Shown: positions 8,628 to 18,060 of the stretch, in pieces | Layout of the letters: each line of letters starts with the position of its first letter | Position numbering within the stretch: the stretch's first letter is position 1 | Assembly: GCA_046331625.1 (NCBI GenBank) | Contig: JAXLQL010000003.1 | Coordinates: forward strand, 434,001-498,000 | Length of the DNA: 64,000 nt | Direction: 5' to 3' | Origin: JAXLQL01 sp046331625 | Lineage (GTDB): Bacteria > Acidobacteriota > Terriglobia > Bryobacterales > Bryobacteraceae | The notes under the pieces: model-generated | Seen by the model: the letters and a program-made list of their open reading frames with translations, nothing else | The model's database searches: none | Told to the model about the DNA's origin: nothing | Made by a program: the position numbers and the translations under genes

Positions 8628-11600
8628 CTAGAAGCGCAGCTTCAATCCGAACTGCTGTTGCCGCATCGAAGTGGTCAAGCCGCGGATTTCGCCGTCGCGA
8701 GTTCCGTTGGGCGTGATCTGCGAGGGGCTCGAGAAGCTGACCCCGTTCGGGTTGCCGAACCACGGCGTGTTGAAGAAGTTGAACGACTCATAGCGGAACT
8801 GCAAGCCCAGCTTTTCGGTGAGCTTGAAGTTCTTGTACATCGAGAAGTCCACGTTTCGCTGTCCCGGGCCGCGCAGCAGGTTGATGCCCGCGCTGCCGTA
8901 GTGGCACAGGTCATTGCGGCCAGCCACCTGGCACGTCACCCGCTGGAAGGCCTGCGGATTGAACCAGAGCTTGCGAGTCGGGTCGCTGAGCTCGGCTTGG
9001 CCCACCAGATCGGGCCGCACCGGCGCGAGCGAAAGCCCGATGTCGCCGGCTCCCTGCCCCAACGTGTATGGGAAGCCGCTGGCGATCGTGACGATCCCGT
9101 TGGCCTGCCACCCGCCGAGCACGTGTCCAGCGATGCCCTTCAGGTTGCGCCCCGGCAGTTCATACACGAAGTTGGCCACCGTGCGATGCGTCTGATCGTA
9201 GCTCACCAACCCGCGCGATCCCCGGCGGTCGAGTGCATTCTGGAAACTCGCGCCTTCCTGGCCACCGTTGTCGCCATCGCCGTGCGTCTTCGAGTACGTG
9301 TAGGCGATACCGAACGTCAGCCCGTAGTTCGAACGCTTGTCGAACCGCACCTGCATGCCGTGATAGAACGCCTCGCCGAACGAATCGATGTAGCGGATGC
9401 GTCCGGTAGCTTGCACGCCCAACTGCGGAGCGTTGGGATCGTAGAAGGAAGGATACGGGCGGTTCTGCTGGAGGAACGTGTTGGTCAGCACTCGCGGGTC
9501 GTTGTAGTTGATCACCGAGTTGCCGACGTTGGTGCCCTTCGATCCCGCGTAGCCCACCGTCAAAGCCGTCTTCCAGGGCAGCTCGCGCTGAATGTCGAAG
9601 CTCCACTTCCAGACGTTGCCGTCTTTGTAGTCTGGCGGCACGAACAGCACGTCGATCGGCCGCACCACCGCGATGCCACCGCCGCGCGTCAGGAAGGGAT
9701 CGTCGAAGGTGAGAATGTTCGACCCTGGAGCATAGCGCTGGGGCGTGAACGAGAACGTCCCGGTGGGACCGTTGCTCGGCACCTGAGTGCTCGGCAGCAG
9801 TTGCATCGTCGCGTTGTAGACCTGGCTGCCTGCCTTCGGCGGCATCAGGTTGAAGATGGTGAACGTGTTCAAGTGCTGCAAAGAGTCGAACCAGCCCACG
9901 CCGGTCCGGATCACCCACTTTTCAGCCGGGCGGTATGCGATACCGATGCGCGGCATGAAGAACTTCACTTGTTGCCGCCACAGCTTCACGGCCCCGCTGG
10001 AGTCCACTTTGCCCGGGTAAATGGTCGGAATCACTTGGTTGGTTCCGGGCACGGTGTAGCCGTTGCCGCGAGAAGTCCCGGCGCTGAAACCCGGAATGTC
10101 GAGCGTCCGCTGCAAGCCTTTCGAATCGACGTTGTTGCCGTTGTAATCGAAGCGCAGACCGAGGTTCAGGGTCAGCTTCGAGTTCACTTTGAAGTCGTCG
10201 TGGATATAGCTCCCGAAGCGATTCACGCGCGGGAACGTCAGCGGAATTCCTTCCGGCGTCTGCGTCGTGCTCGGGCGGCCCAGCAGGAAGCACGCGAAGG
10301 CGTAACCGCAAGTGTTGCCGCTGAACCCAAGCAATCCTTCTTCGAGGTTGGCCGCGCCGCGCTCCATCGCGATCCGGTAGAATTCGGCGCCCATCTTGAG
10401 GTTGTGCCGGCCGCGGAACCAGCTCACGTGATCAGAGGGCTGGTAGGTGTTCATGTTGTCGTAGCCATTGCCGTTGGTCAGTTCCTGCAATGTGAACGGC
10501 AGGCCCGTGAACTGCGGAATGCCGTGCTCGCGCGGCGTCAACTTGCGGTTACCGTCGCCGGGAATCGTGAACGTGCCCACGCCGAGCGCGTTCTGGTCGA
10601 ACGACGTGTTGTCCGTCCTCGGGTTCCGCGTGATGTCGTCGGAGATGTTGAAGCCGAACCGGACTTCATTGATCAGCGACGGGCTGAAGGTGTGGATCCA
10701 CTGCGTCGCCAGGTTCGAGACCTTCGAGTCCACAAACACAGGCAGGTTCGGGTTGATGTTCGTCCTCGTCAGGCTGGAACGGTCGATCGCGATGCGTCCG
10801 AAAACACGGTCGCGATCGGAGAAGTTGTGGTCCACGCGCGCAAAGTACGTGTTGATGTCCACCGGCTGCGAAACCGATGCGCGTGCCGTGAAGTCCTGCG
10901 GATCCTGCTGAACGAAACTCGCCCGCGGAATGTAGGTGTCCAACACCTTCTTCGCGCCCGGTGCGATCTGCGATTGCGGCAGGATATTGTTCGGGAACGG
11001 CGTGCCCGTTGCCGGATCGTAGATGATGATCGGATTCACGAAACGCCCGTTGGCCGTGTATCCGCGCGCGAACTGTGAAAAGTCGCCGTTGCGGAACGCA
11101 TCGATCGGGAACGCGGCTGTCTGCACGATTCCTTGCCGCGTCCGCCGCGACTCGTAGTTCACCGCCCAGAACGTCTTGTTCTTGCCGTCATAGATTTTCG
11201 GGATCGTCACCGGACCGCTCAGCACGAATCCGAACTGGTTCTGCCGCAGCGTGTTCTTCTTGGCCCGCGTCGATCCCGGCGCCAGTTCGAAGTTCAGGAA
11301 GTAGTTCTCGGCGTCGAAAACGTCGTTGCGCAGGAAGTCGAAGAACGTCCCGTGCAACTGGTTCGTGCCTGACTTCATGGTGATGGTCACCTGCGCGCCA
11401 CCGCCGAAGCCGTACTCGGCCGAGTACGAGTTGGTCTGGATCTTGAATTCCTCGATCGCCTCGATCGACGGAACGAAGTTCGTGATGTGAATGCGCGGGT
11501 CCTTGGCGTCCACGCCGTCGAGCGACACCACCTGGCTCGTCTCGCGCTGCCCGTTGGCGATCACGCCGAAGCCCTGCCCCGGAATCGGGAAGCCGCTAGA

Positions 11601-12116
11601 CCCGTCGGCGCGCCCCGTGCGGATGCCGTACTGCACACCCGGCGCGAGCACGGCCAAGCTTTGCATGTTGCGTCCGTTCAGCGGAAGCTCCACGATGCGG
11701 CGGTTCTCGATCACCGCGCCCACCGTCGCATTTTCCGTGTTGAGCAGCGCCGCGTTCGCCGCCACTTCGATCGACTCGCTCACCGAGCCGACATCGAGTT
11801 TGAAGTCCTGGCGCACCTGAGCGGCGGTTTCCACGCGGATGTTGCGCGCCGTCTCGCTCTTGAAACCTTGCATCTCCACCTTCACGTCGTAGTTGCCCAC
11901 CAGCACCAGCGGAAACGTGTAGTTGCCCGTTTCGTTGGTGGTGGTGTTGGCGGCTACGTTCGTGCCGAGATTCGTCAGCGTTACCTTGGCCCCGTTCACC
12001 ACTGCGCCCGTGGTGTCGGTCACCAAGCCCTGCACGGTCTGCGTGGTTGACTGGCCCCACGCCATTCCGGCCAATAGCAAGCCGGCTAGCGATCCGTTGA
12101 GGATCCTTCTGCTCAT
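8628..12116 (-). CDS. Oar-like TonB-dependent receptor with carboxypeptidase regulatory domain
   Basis: A 1162-aa outer-membrane protein. It has a signal peptide (about 21 residues, ending MAWGQ), a carboxypeptidase-regulatory-like Ig domain (QGLVTDTTGAVVNGAKVTL, about residues 28-110), a plug region (LPLNGRNMQSLAVLAPGVQYG near 145, SYSAEYGFGGGAQV near 235), and a long beta-barrel ending in an aromatic-terminated strand (FGLKLRF). This architecture is that of the Oar/TonB receptors greatly expanded in Acidobacteria, thought to import oligosaccharides or peptides. The start is set by a strong AAGGAGAG at 12121-12128 (minus). A terminator follows the gene. The substrate is unknown. Confidence 0.93.
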   Translation of the reverse strand: MSRRILNGSLAGLLLAGMAWGQSTTQTVQGLVTDTTGAVVNGAKVTLTNLGTNVAANTTTNETGNYTFPLVLVGNYDVKVEMQGFKSETARNIRVETAAQVRQDFKLDVGSVSESIEVAANAALLNTENATVGAVIENRRIVELPLNGRNMQSLAVLAPGVQYGIRTGRADGSSGFPIPGQGFGVIANGQRETSQVVSLDGVDAKDPRIHITNFVPSIEAIEEFKIQTNSYSAEYGFGGGAQVTITMKSGTNQLHGTFFDFLRNDVFDAENYFLNFELAPGSTRAKKNTLRQNQFGFVLSGPVTIPKIYDGKNKTFWAVNYESRRTRQGIVQTAAFPIDAFRNGDFSQFARGYTANGRFVNPIIIYDPATGTPFPNNILPQSQIAPGAKKVLDTYIPRASFVQQDPQDFTARASVSQPVDINTYFARVDHNFSDRDRVFGRIAIDRSSLTRTNINPNLPVFVDSKVSNLATQWIHTFSPSLINEVRFGFNISDDITRNPRTDNTSFDQNALGVGTFTIPGDGNRKLTPREHGIPQFTGLPFTLQELTNGNGYDNMNTYQPSDHVSWFRGRHNLKMGAEFYRIAMERGAANLEEGLLGFSGNTCGYAFACFLLGRPSTTQTPEGIPLTFPRVNRFGSYIHDDFKVNSKLTLNLGLRFDYNGNNVDSKGLQRTLDIPGFSAGTSRGNGYTVPGTNQVIPTIYPGKVDSSGAVKLWRQQVKFFMPRIGIAYRPAEKWVIRTGVGWFDSLQHLNTFTIFNLMPPKAGSQVYNATMQLLPSTQVPSNGPTGTFSFTPQRYAPGSNILTFDDPFLTRGGGIAVVRPIDVLFVPPDYKDGNVWKWSFDIQRELPWKTALTVGYAGSKGTNVGNSVINYNDPRVLTNTFLQQNRPYPSFYDPNAPQLGVQATGRIRYIDSFGEAFYHGMQVRFDKRSNYGLTFGIAYTYSKTHGDGDNGGQEGASFQNALDRRGSRGLVSYDQTHRTVANFVYELPGRNLKGIAGHVLGGWQANGIVTIASGFPYTLGQGAGDIGLSLAPVRPDLVGQAELSDPTRKLWFNPQAFQRVTCQVAGRNDLCHYGSAGINLLRGPGQRNVDFSMYKNFKLTEKLGLQFRYESFNFFNTPWFGNPNGVSFSSPSQITPNGTRDGEIRGLTTSMRQQQFGLKLRF

Positions 12117-12442
12117 GTGACTCTCCTTTTGATCTATACCCCTGAACTTCTGAAGCGAACGCTCGCCTTTGGTCTGACTGAGCCCTGGTTCGATCTTATA
12201 ACACTTCCGGCCGTATCGGTGAGGCCGATTACAGTCGCACCGGCAAAGCCCCCCCGCGGGGCCCGGCTTGGCGCTATCCCGGCTGGGATCAGTACTTTCG
12301 GACAGGCAGCGAAATCTGGTATGAGTAGTAGGCTAGCAATATCCGCTCTGAGGGAGGGACGATCCCCTGGTTGCAGGAGACGATCCACCCACCGGCGACG
12401 CCGAGTCCCGCGTGCTCCTCTGAGCTCCAGGAGGGATCCGGA
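12117..12442. other. Divergent intergenic region
   Basis: 326 bp between the divergent TonB receptor and the modular secreted protein. It holds the receptor's ribosome-binding site (12121-12128, minus), its putative extended -10 element, and the AGGAGGG at 12429-12435 (plus) that fixes the GTG start of the next gene. No gene or repeat is seen. Confidence 0.6.
12195..12203 (-). promoter_or_regulatory. Putative extended -10 promoter for the TonB receptor
   Basis: On the minus strand TGT-TATAAG (extended -10, 5/6 match) lies about 80 bp before the start at 12116. No good -35 box is visible. The arrangement fits the extended -10 class also seen before hisL and the acyl cluster. Confidence 0.35.
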
Positions 12443-15424
12443 GTGCGTCCTCTCGCCGTTGCCGCTATTCTGTGCCTCGCAGGCACGCTTGCCAACACCG
12501 CATTTGCGCAATGCGGTGGAGTCGGAGTCAACAACATACAGTGCGAAAACGCACTCCCGGGCGACCCCGTAACCGCCTGGGACACCGGTCCTGTCTCTGA
12601 CCTCATCGAAGGCTTCCCCACTGACATCAGCGTCAACAAGGGGTCCACCGTCAACTTCAAGATCCGCGCTACTTCCAGCTTCCGCGTCGACATCTATCGC
12701 ATCGGCTTCTATGGCGGTCAAGGAGGGCGGAAGATCGCCACCGGAACCGCATTACCGGCAGCGAGCCAGCCGGCATGCCAGTTTGACTCGCCCACTCGCA
12801 TGGTTGACTGCGGTAATTGGTCGGTCACCGCGTCATGGGCCGTACCCACCACAGTCGTCTCTGGCCTGTACGTGGCTCGCGCCATCATCCTCGGCAATAC
12901 GTCCACCAGCAACATCTACTTCATCGTCCGGGATGATTCATCCACCTCGGATATCCTCTTCCAAACCTCCGACACGACTTGGCAGGCATACAACTACTGG
13001 GGTGGATACAGCTACTACAGCGGCTCGCCCGATCGCGCCTACCGCGTCAGCTACAATCGTCCCTTCGCCTACAATCGCCAGAGCTCCGGCCAGAGCTTCT
13101 TCTTCAGCGCCGAGTACCCGCTGGTGCGCTTCCTCGAGTCCAACGGCTACGCGGTCACCTATACCAGCGGCGTCGATTCGGACCGACGCGGCAGCCTCAT
13201 CCGCAATCACAAGGTCTTCATCTCCGCTGGGCACGACGAATACTGGTCCGGCCCGCAACGAGTGAACGTCGAGGCCGCCCGTGCCGCTGGCGTCCATCTC
13301 GCCTTCTTGAGCGGCAACGAAGTCTATTGGAAAACGCGCTGGGAGAACAGTCTCACCGGCGAGCCGTACCGCACGATGACTTGTTACAAGGAGACGCTGG
13401 CCAACGCCAAGATCGACCCCAGCTCCACCTGGACCGGCACCTTCAAAGATCCTCGCTTCAGCGCCGACGGCAACAACCCCGAGAACAAGCTCACCGGACA
13501 GCTCTTCGCCGCCGTCTACAGTGGAGATCTCACCGTGCCTGCGAACGAAGGCAAGCTTCGTTTCTGGCGCAATACATCGATGGCCAACCTCGCCGCGGGC
13601 ACTTCGGCCACCATCCCAGGCATTATCGGCTACGAGTTCGATCGCACCGATGTCGATAACGGCGTTATCCCCCCGGGGTGGATGAAGTTGTCGCTCACCG
13701 CAGTGGCCAGTTCTCCGCTCGAGTTCAACTATGGAGCGGCCACTCTGGCCGGCAGTTCCACGCACTCGTTCACGCTTTATCGCCACTCGAGTAGGGCCTT
13801 GGTTTTCGGAGCCGGGTCCGTTCAGTATTCCTGGGGGCTCAACGACACGCATGACAACGCGGGCCCTGCCGTGAGTATCCCGCTGCGCCAGGCCACCGTG
13901 AACCTGCTCGCCGACATGGGCGTGCAGCCCGCCACCATCAACGCCGGCCTTTCCTTGGCCACCGCTTCCACTGACTTCACCGCGCCTTCGTCACAGATCG
14001 CCTCGCCTGCCGCCGGCTCCACGCTCCCGATCAACACCGCCGTGACCATCAGCGGCACCGCTTCCGATACCGGCGGGCAAGTGGGAGGCGTCGAGGTCTC
14101 TTTCGACGGCGGAACCTCGTGGCATCCCGCCACCGGGCGCGCCTCGTGGTCCTACACCTGGACGCCCACCGCCTCCGGATTCTTCACGCTGCGCAGCCGC
14201 GCAGTAGACGATAGCGGCAACATCGAGACGCCCTCTGCCGGGCGCACCGTCACAGTCGGGAACACCTCCGGCTTTCCTGCTACGCCTTCGAGCTTGACCG
14301 CATCTCCCGGTAACACGCAAGTCACGCTGAGCTGGGGATCCGCTGCAGGAGCCTCGAGCTATCGCCTCAAGCGCGGGCTCTCCAACGGTGGCCCCTACAC
14401 CACCGTCGTTTCCGGTTTGACCGCTACTGCCTACGCCGACACCGGCCTCACCAACGGCGTCACCTACTACTACGTGGTCACCGCCGTCAACAGTGCTGGC
14501 GAAAGCGCGATTTCGAACCAAGCCTCGGCGGTACCCGGCAGCGTCTCCGGACCTCCCGCGCCCGCTGGCTTGACCGCCTCCGGCGGCAACGGCCAAGTGA
14601 GCCTCGGCTGGACTGCTTCGTCCGGCGCCTCCAGCTACGCCGTCAAGCGATCCACCACCAACGGCGGACCCTATACCGTAATCGCCTCGTCGGTCACCGC
14701 CACCTCGTACCTCGACTCGGGCTTGACCAACGGCACAACCTACTACTACGTGGTCTCGGCGTTCAATTCCGTCGAAGGGCCGAACTCCTCCCAAGCGAGC
14801 GGAACGCCGCAAGCTCCGGCCGGTTGCTCCACCTGCACTTCGTTGTGGCCCACCAATCCCGTGCCCGTGGCGTTCCAGTCAAAGAGCGACTTCATCGCAG
14901 TCGAGGTAGGCGTGCGCTTCCGGTCAGACGTTGCCGGAACGATCCGCGGCATCCGCTACTATCGCGGACCGCAGAACGCCGGCGCGAGCACCGGCAAACT
15001 CTGGTCGGCCTCCGGAACGCAGTTGGCGGTGGCCAGCTTCGCCGCCCCTACAACTACCGGATGGCAGCAAGTCTTGTTTTCGAACGGAGTCGCCATTTCC
15101 GCCAACACTGTCTACACCGCAAGCGTGTTCTTGCCCACGGGCGGCTACGCGCAAGATCCCGGCTACTTCGTCAACACGTGGAACAGCGGAGTGCTTCACG
15201 CCCCGGCCGACACCGCTGGCACTCCCAACGGCGTCTACTTCTTCAACGGATCGTCGAGCGGTTTCCCCAATACCGGATGGCAGCAAGCCAATTACTGGGT
15301 GGACGTGCTGTTTGACCAGGAGCGCAGGTGCAGGCTCCGCCCTCGGGACTTTCGGCCACAGGCGGCAATGGACAGGTGGCGCTTTCCTGGACCGGGGCCG
15401 CGGGTGCTTCGACCTACAACGTGA
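12443..15424 (+). CDS. Secreted modular protein, N-terminal part: dimethylformamidase-beta-like, Ig-like, FN3, DUF4082 (frameshifted)
   Basis: The start is the GTG at 12443, placed 7 nt after AGGAGGG; a signal peptide follows (VRPLAVAAILCLAG...ANTAFA). Residues about 50-500 match the N,N-dimethylformamidase beta-subunit-like domain (VFISAGHDEYWSGPQR, FLSGNEVYWKTRWE). An Ig-like bacterial domain (about 13985-14265), two FN3 repeats (14270-14815) and a DUF4082 domain (14824-15316, CSTCTSLWPTNP to NYWVDVLFD) follow. After D at 15314-15316 the frame drifts into 36 non-homologous residues and stops. The next frame continues with more FN3 domains, so the natural protein is probably 1846 aa spanning 12443-17982. 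True DMFase activity is unproven; an extracellular polymer-binding enzyme is inferred. Confidence 0.8.
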   Translation: MRPLAVAAILCLAGTLANTAFAQCGGVGVNNIQCENALPGDPVTAWDTGPVSDLIEGFPTDISVNKGSTVNFKIRATSSFRVDIYRIGFYGGQGGRKIATGTALPAASQPACQFDSPTRMVDCGNWSVTASWAVPTTVVSGLYVARAIILGNTSTSNIYFIVRDDSSTSDILFQTSDTTWQAYNYWGGYSYYSGSPDRAYRVSYNRPFAYNRQSSGQSFFFSAEYPLVRFLESNGYAVTYTSGVDSDRRGSLIRNHKVFISAGHDEYWSGPQRVNVEAARAAGVHLAFLSGNEVYWKTRWENSLTGEPYRTMTCYKETLANAKIDPSSTWTGTFKDPRFSADGNNPENKLTGQLFAAVYSGDLTVPANEGKLRFWRNTSMANLAAGTSATIPGIIGYEFDRTDVDNGVIPPGWMKLSLTAVASSPLEFNYGAATLAGSSTHSFTLYRHSSRALVFGAGSVQYSWGLNDTHDNAGPAVSIPLRQATVNLLADMGVQPATINAGLSLATASTDFTAPSSQIASPAAGSTLPINTAVTISGTASDTGGQVGGVEVSFDGGTSWHPATGRASWSYTWTPTASGFFTLRSRAVDDSGNIETPSAGRTVTVGNTSGFPATPSSLTASPGNTQVTLSWGSAAGASSYRLKRGLSNGGPYTTVVSGLTATAYADTGLTNGVTYYYVVTAVNSAGESAISNQASAVPGSVSGPPAPAGLTASGGNGQVSLGWTASSGASSYAVKRSTTNGGPYTVIASSVTATSYLDSGLTNGTTYYYVVSAFNSVEGPNSSQASGTPQAPAGCSTCTSLWPTNPVPVAFQSKSDFIAVEVGVRFRSDVAGTIRGIRYYRGPQNAGASTGKLWSASGTQLAVASFAAPTTTGWQQVLFSNGVAISANTVYTASVFLPTGGYAQDPGYFVNTWNSGVLHAPADTAGTPNGVYFFNGSSSGFPNTGWQQANYWVDVLFDQERRCRLRPRDFRPQAAMDRWRFPGPGPRVLRPTT

Positions 15425-17460
15425 AGCGTTCCACCGCCAACGGCGGACCGTATTCCACAATCAACACCACCGCCAACACCGCCTTCAACGATACTTCCGT
15501 GTCGAACGGAACCACCTACTACTACGTGATCACCGCCAGCGGCTCGCCCGGAGAAAGCGCCAACTCGAACCAGGCCAGCGCAACTCCGCAGGTGGCCGCC
15601 CCATCGGCGCCGCAGGGGCTTACGGCCACCCGGGGCAACGGCGTCGTATCGCTCGCGTGGACCAACGCGGCCGGAGCCGCCACCTACAACGTGAAGCGCT
15701 CCACCGCCAATGGCGGACCCTACGGCCTCGTCACCAACACCGCCGGCACCTCATTCAACGACACCGGATTGACCAACGGCGTCACCTACTACTACGTGGT
15801 GACCGCGCAAAACGGCGGCGGCGAGAGCGGCAATTCCAATCAGGCCAGCGCCACCCCGCAAGTCTCCGCTCCCGCGGCTCCGCAAGGGCTCATTGCATCG
15901 GGAGGCAACGGAGTTGTCTCGCTCTCATGGTCGAGCTCGGCCGGAGCTTCCAGCTACAACGTGAAGCGCTCCACCAGCAACGGGGGACCCTACGGCCTGG
16001 TCACCAACACAGCCAGCACTACATTGAACGACACTGGCCTGGCCAACGGCGTCACCTACTACTACGTGGTCACCGCGCAAAACAGCGGGGGCGAAAGCGG
16101 CAATTCCAATCAGGCATTCGCCACTCCGCAGGCCGCCGTACTTCCGGCGCCCACGGGGCTCACCGCCAGCGGCGGCAACGGCCAGATCTCCCTCTCTTGG
16201 AACGCCGTCAGTGGCGCCTCCAGCTACACGATCTGGCGCTCCAACACCAACGGCGGACCCTACGGCCTGCTCACGGGAACCTCCGGTGTCACCTTCCCCG
16301 ATAACCTCGTCACCAACGGCCTCACGTATTACTACGTGATCACCGCGCAAGGCTCCAGCGGCCCGAGCGCCTATTCGAACCAAGCCAGCGCCACGCCCCA
16401 AGCTCCAGCCTCCGGCTGCTCCACCTGCGTATCGCTCTGGCCGTCGAATCCCCGGCCCGGGGCGTTCGAGTCCAAGGCCGAGTTCATCCCGGTGGAAGTG
16501 GGTGTGCGCTTCCGCTCTGACGTTGCGGGAGTCATCCGCGGCGTCCGCTACTATCGCGGATCGCTCAACAACGGGACCCACATCGGCCATCTCTGGGATT
16601 CCGGCGGAAACCTGCTCGCCTCGGCCACCTTCGTCAACGAGACCACCAGCAGTTGGCAGCAAGTCTTGTTTAGCGCCGGCGTGTCTGTCTCGGCGAACGC
16701 CATCTATACCGCCAGCGTCTGGCTCCCCAACGGAGGCTATTCGCAGGATCCCAGCTACTTCGCCCGCAGCGCCGATAACGGTGTGCTCCACGCGCCCGCC
16801 GATTCACCGGGCGCTCCCAACGGAGTCTACTTCTACAACGGCGCCAATAGCGGATTCCCCAACAGCACCTGGATGCAGTCGAACTACTGGGTCGACGTGC
16901 TGTTCGACCCCTCGCAGCAGTCGCCGCCTTCCGCTCCGGCAAGCCTCAGCGCCACGCCCGGTAACGGAGTGATCTCCCTCTCCTGGCCTGCCGTGAGCGG
17001 CGCGTCGTCCTACAACGTCAAGCGATCCACGGTCAACGGCAGCGGCTATGCCACCATCGCCAGCACTGCGGGCGCCACCTACCCGGACACCGGCGTCTCC
17101 ACCGGGACCACCTACTACTACGTGGTCACCGCCATTGCCTCCGGCGTCGAAAGCGGGAACTCGCCCCAAGCCAGCGCCACTCCGTCCGGCGGCGGTTCGG
17201 CTCCTGCGCCTCCTTCCGGCCTCACCGTCACGCGCGGAAATGGCCAGTTGGCCCTCGGCTGGACTGGCGCCGCCGGCGCTTCCAGCTATAACGTCAAGCG
17301 GTCCACTACGAACGGCGGACCCTACACGACCGTCGCCTCCGGGCTCACCGCCACGGCATATCTCGATGCCGCGGTCACCAACGGCGTTGCCTACTACTAC
17401 GTCGTCACGGCAAGCAATAGCTTGGGCGAAGGCTCGCCTTCCGTCCAGGCGGCGAACGCA
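14270..17460 (+). repeat. Eight tandem/interspersed FN3-coding repeats and two DUF4082-coding repeats
   Basis: FN3 units of about 265-270 bp occur as 2 + 4 + 2, separated by two DUF4082 units of about 490 bp (14824-15316 and 16417-16911). DNA identity is high between units: ACCTACTACTACGTGGT recurs in most of them. This indicates recent duplication of an [FN3]n-DUF4082 block and makes the region prone to recombination and misassembly. Confidence 0.85.
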
Positions 17461-17982
17461 CCGTTTGCCCCATTCAAGGAGGACTTCGAAGGAAGCCCAT
17501 CCTTCCTGTCTGACTACGCCTACGTGGCTCCGAGCAACAACAAGGTGCTCTACTCCCCCGGACTGTACTCCATCGCCACGAACCCGCAAACGGTTCACGA
17601 TTTGTTCTGCTCCTACGGAGACCACACTTCCGGCTCCGGCAAGATGATGGTGGTCAACGGCCAAAGCGCGGTGCAGACCGCTTGGTCCAAGACGATCTCG
17701 GGTCTCGCGTCCGGCCAAAGCTACACCATCTCGCTCTGGGTGGCCAGCGCCTACCCCCTGAATGCGGCCCAGTTGCAGGTGACTGCCGGCGGGGCTACGC
17801 TCTACCCCTCGATCATTGCGCCGACATACGCCGGAGTCTGCCCGGCTTCGACGTCCAATGTATGGCAGCAGTTGCAGGTAACCTTCGTGGCTCAAGGATC
17901 CTCGGCGACCATCAGTGTAATTGACCTCACAACGGCTGCGGATGGCAATGACTTCGCCGTCGACGACATCGAGGTTCGGTAG
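15328..17982 (+). CDS. Secreted modular protein, C-terminal part: six FN3, DUF4082, jelly-roll tail
   Basis: An 884-aa open frame that continues the upstream gene in the next frame. It has no signal peptide and no plausible ribosome-binding site, which argues against an independent gene. Order: four FN3 repeats (15328-16400), a second DUF4082 (16417-16911, CSTCVSLWPSNP to NYWVDVLFDPS), two FN3 repeats (16927-17460), and a 170-residue C-terminal domain (FKEDFEGSPSFLS to DFAVDDIEVR) that looks like a carbohydrate-binding jelly-roll. The FN3 units share NVKRST.NGGPY and TYYYVVTA at both protein and DNA level. As a standalone protein it would stay in the cytoplasm; it makes sense only fused to the upstream part. 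Confidence 0.75.
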   Translation: MQAPPSGLSATGGNGQVALSWTGAAGASTYNVKRSTANGGPYSTINTTANTAFNDTSVSNGTTYYYVITASGSPGESANSNQASATPQVAAPSAPQGLTATRGNGVVSLAWTNAAGAATYNVKRSTANGGPYGLVTNTAGTSFNDTGLTNGVTYYYVVTAQNGGGESGNSNQASATPQVSAPAAPQGLIASGGNGVVSLSWSSSAGASSYNVKRSTSNGGPYGLVTNTASTTLNDTGLANGVTYYYVVTAQNSGGESGNSNQAFATPQAAVLPAPTGLTASGGNGQISLSWNAVSGASSYTIWRSNTNGGPYGLLTGTSGVTFPDNLVTNGLTYYYVITAQGSSGPSAYSNQASATPQAPASGCSTCVSLWPSNPRPGAFESKAEFIPVEVGVRFRSDVAGVIRGVRYYRGSLNNGTHIGHLWDSGGNLLASATFVNETTSSWQQVLFSAGVSVSANAIYTASVWLPNGGYSQDPSYFARSADNGVLHAPADSPGAPNGVYFYNGANSGFPNSTWMQSNYWVDVLFDPSQQSPPSAPASLSATPGNGVISLSWPAVSGASSYNVKRSTVNGSGYATIASTAGATYPDTGVSTGTTYYYVVTAIASGVESGNSPQASATPSGGGSAPAPPSGLTVTRGNGQLALGWTGAAGASSYNVKRSTTNGGPYTTVASGLTATAYLDAAVTNGVAYYYVVTASNSLGEGSPSVQAANAPFAPFKEDFEGSPSFLSDYAYVAPSNNKVLYSPGLYSIATNPQTVHDLFCSYGDHTSGSGKMMVVNGQSAVQTAWSKTISGLASGQSYTISLWVASAYPLNAAQLQVTAGGATLYPSIIAPTYAGVCPASTSNVWQQLQVTFVAQGSSATISVIDLTTAADGNDFAVDDIEVR

Positions 17983-18033
17983 AAAAAAGGTACGTCTCGA
18001 AATCCGAACGGTCGTGGCGCGCGTACCAGTTCG

Positions 18034-18042
18034 TGATACTAT
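18034..18042 (+). promoter_or_regulatory. Putative extended -10 promoter
   Basis: TGA-TACTAT at 18034-18042 lies 19 bp before the ATG at 18061, which would give a very short leader. There is no clear -35. Weak evidence. Confidence 0.25.
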
Positions 18043-18060
18043 TTTGCAATTCGTGCTACG

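Noticed and set aside
8226..11078. 950-codon plus-strand open frame antisense to the TonB receptor
   Set aside because: Shadow of the receptor gene; Arg/Val-rich with no recognisable motif.
15300..15335. Programmed ribosomal frameshift
   Set aside because: No X-XXY-YYZ slippery site and no downstream pseudoknot-like stem; a single-base deletion explains the data better.
14270..17460. CRISPR-like regular repeats
   Set aside because: The repeats are FN3- and DUF4082-coding units of 270-490 bp that stay in frame, not short direct repeats with spacers.
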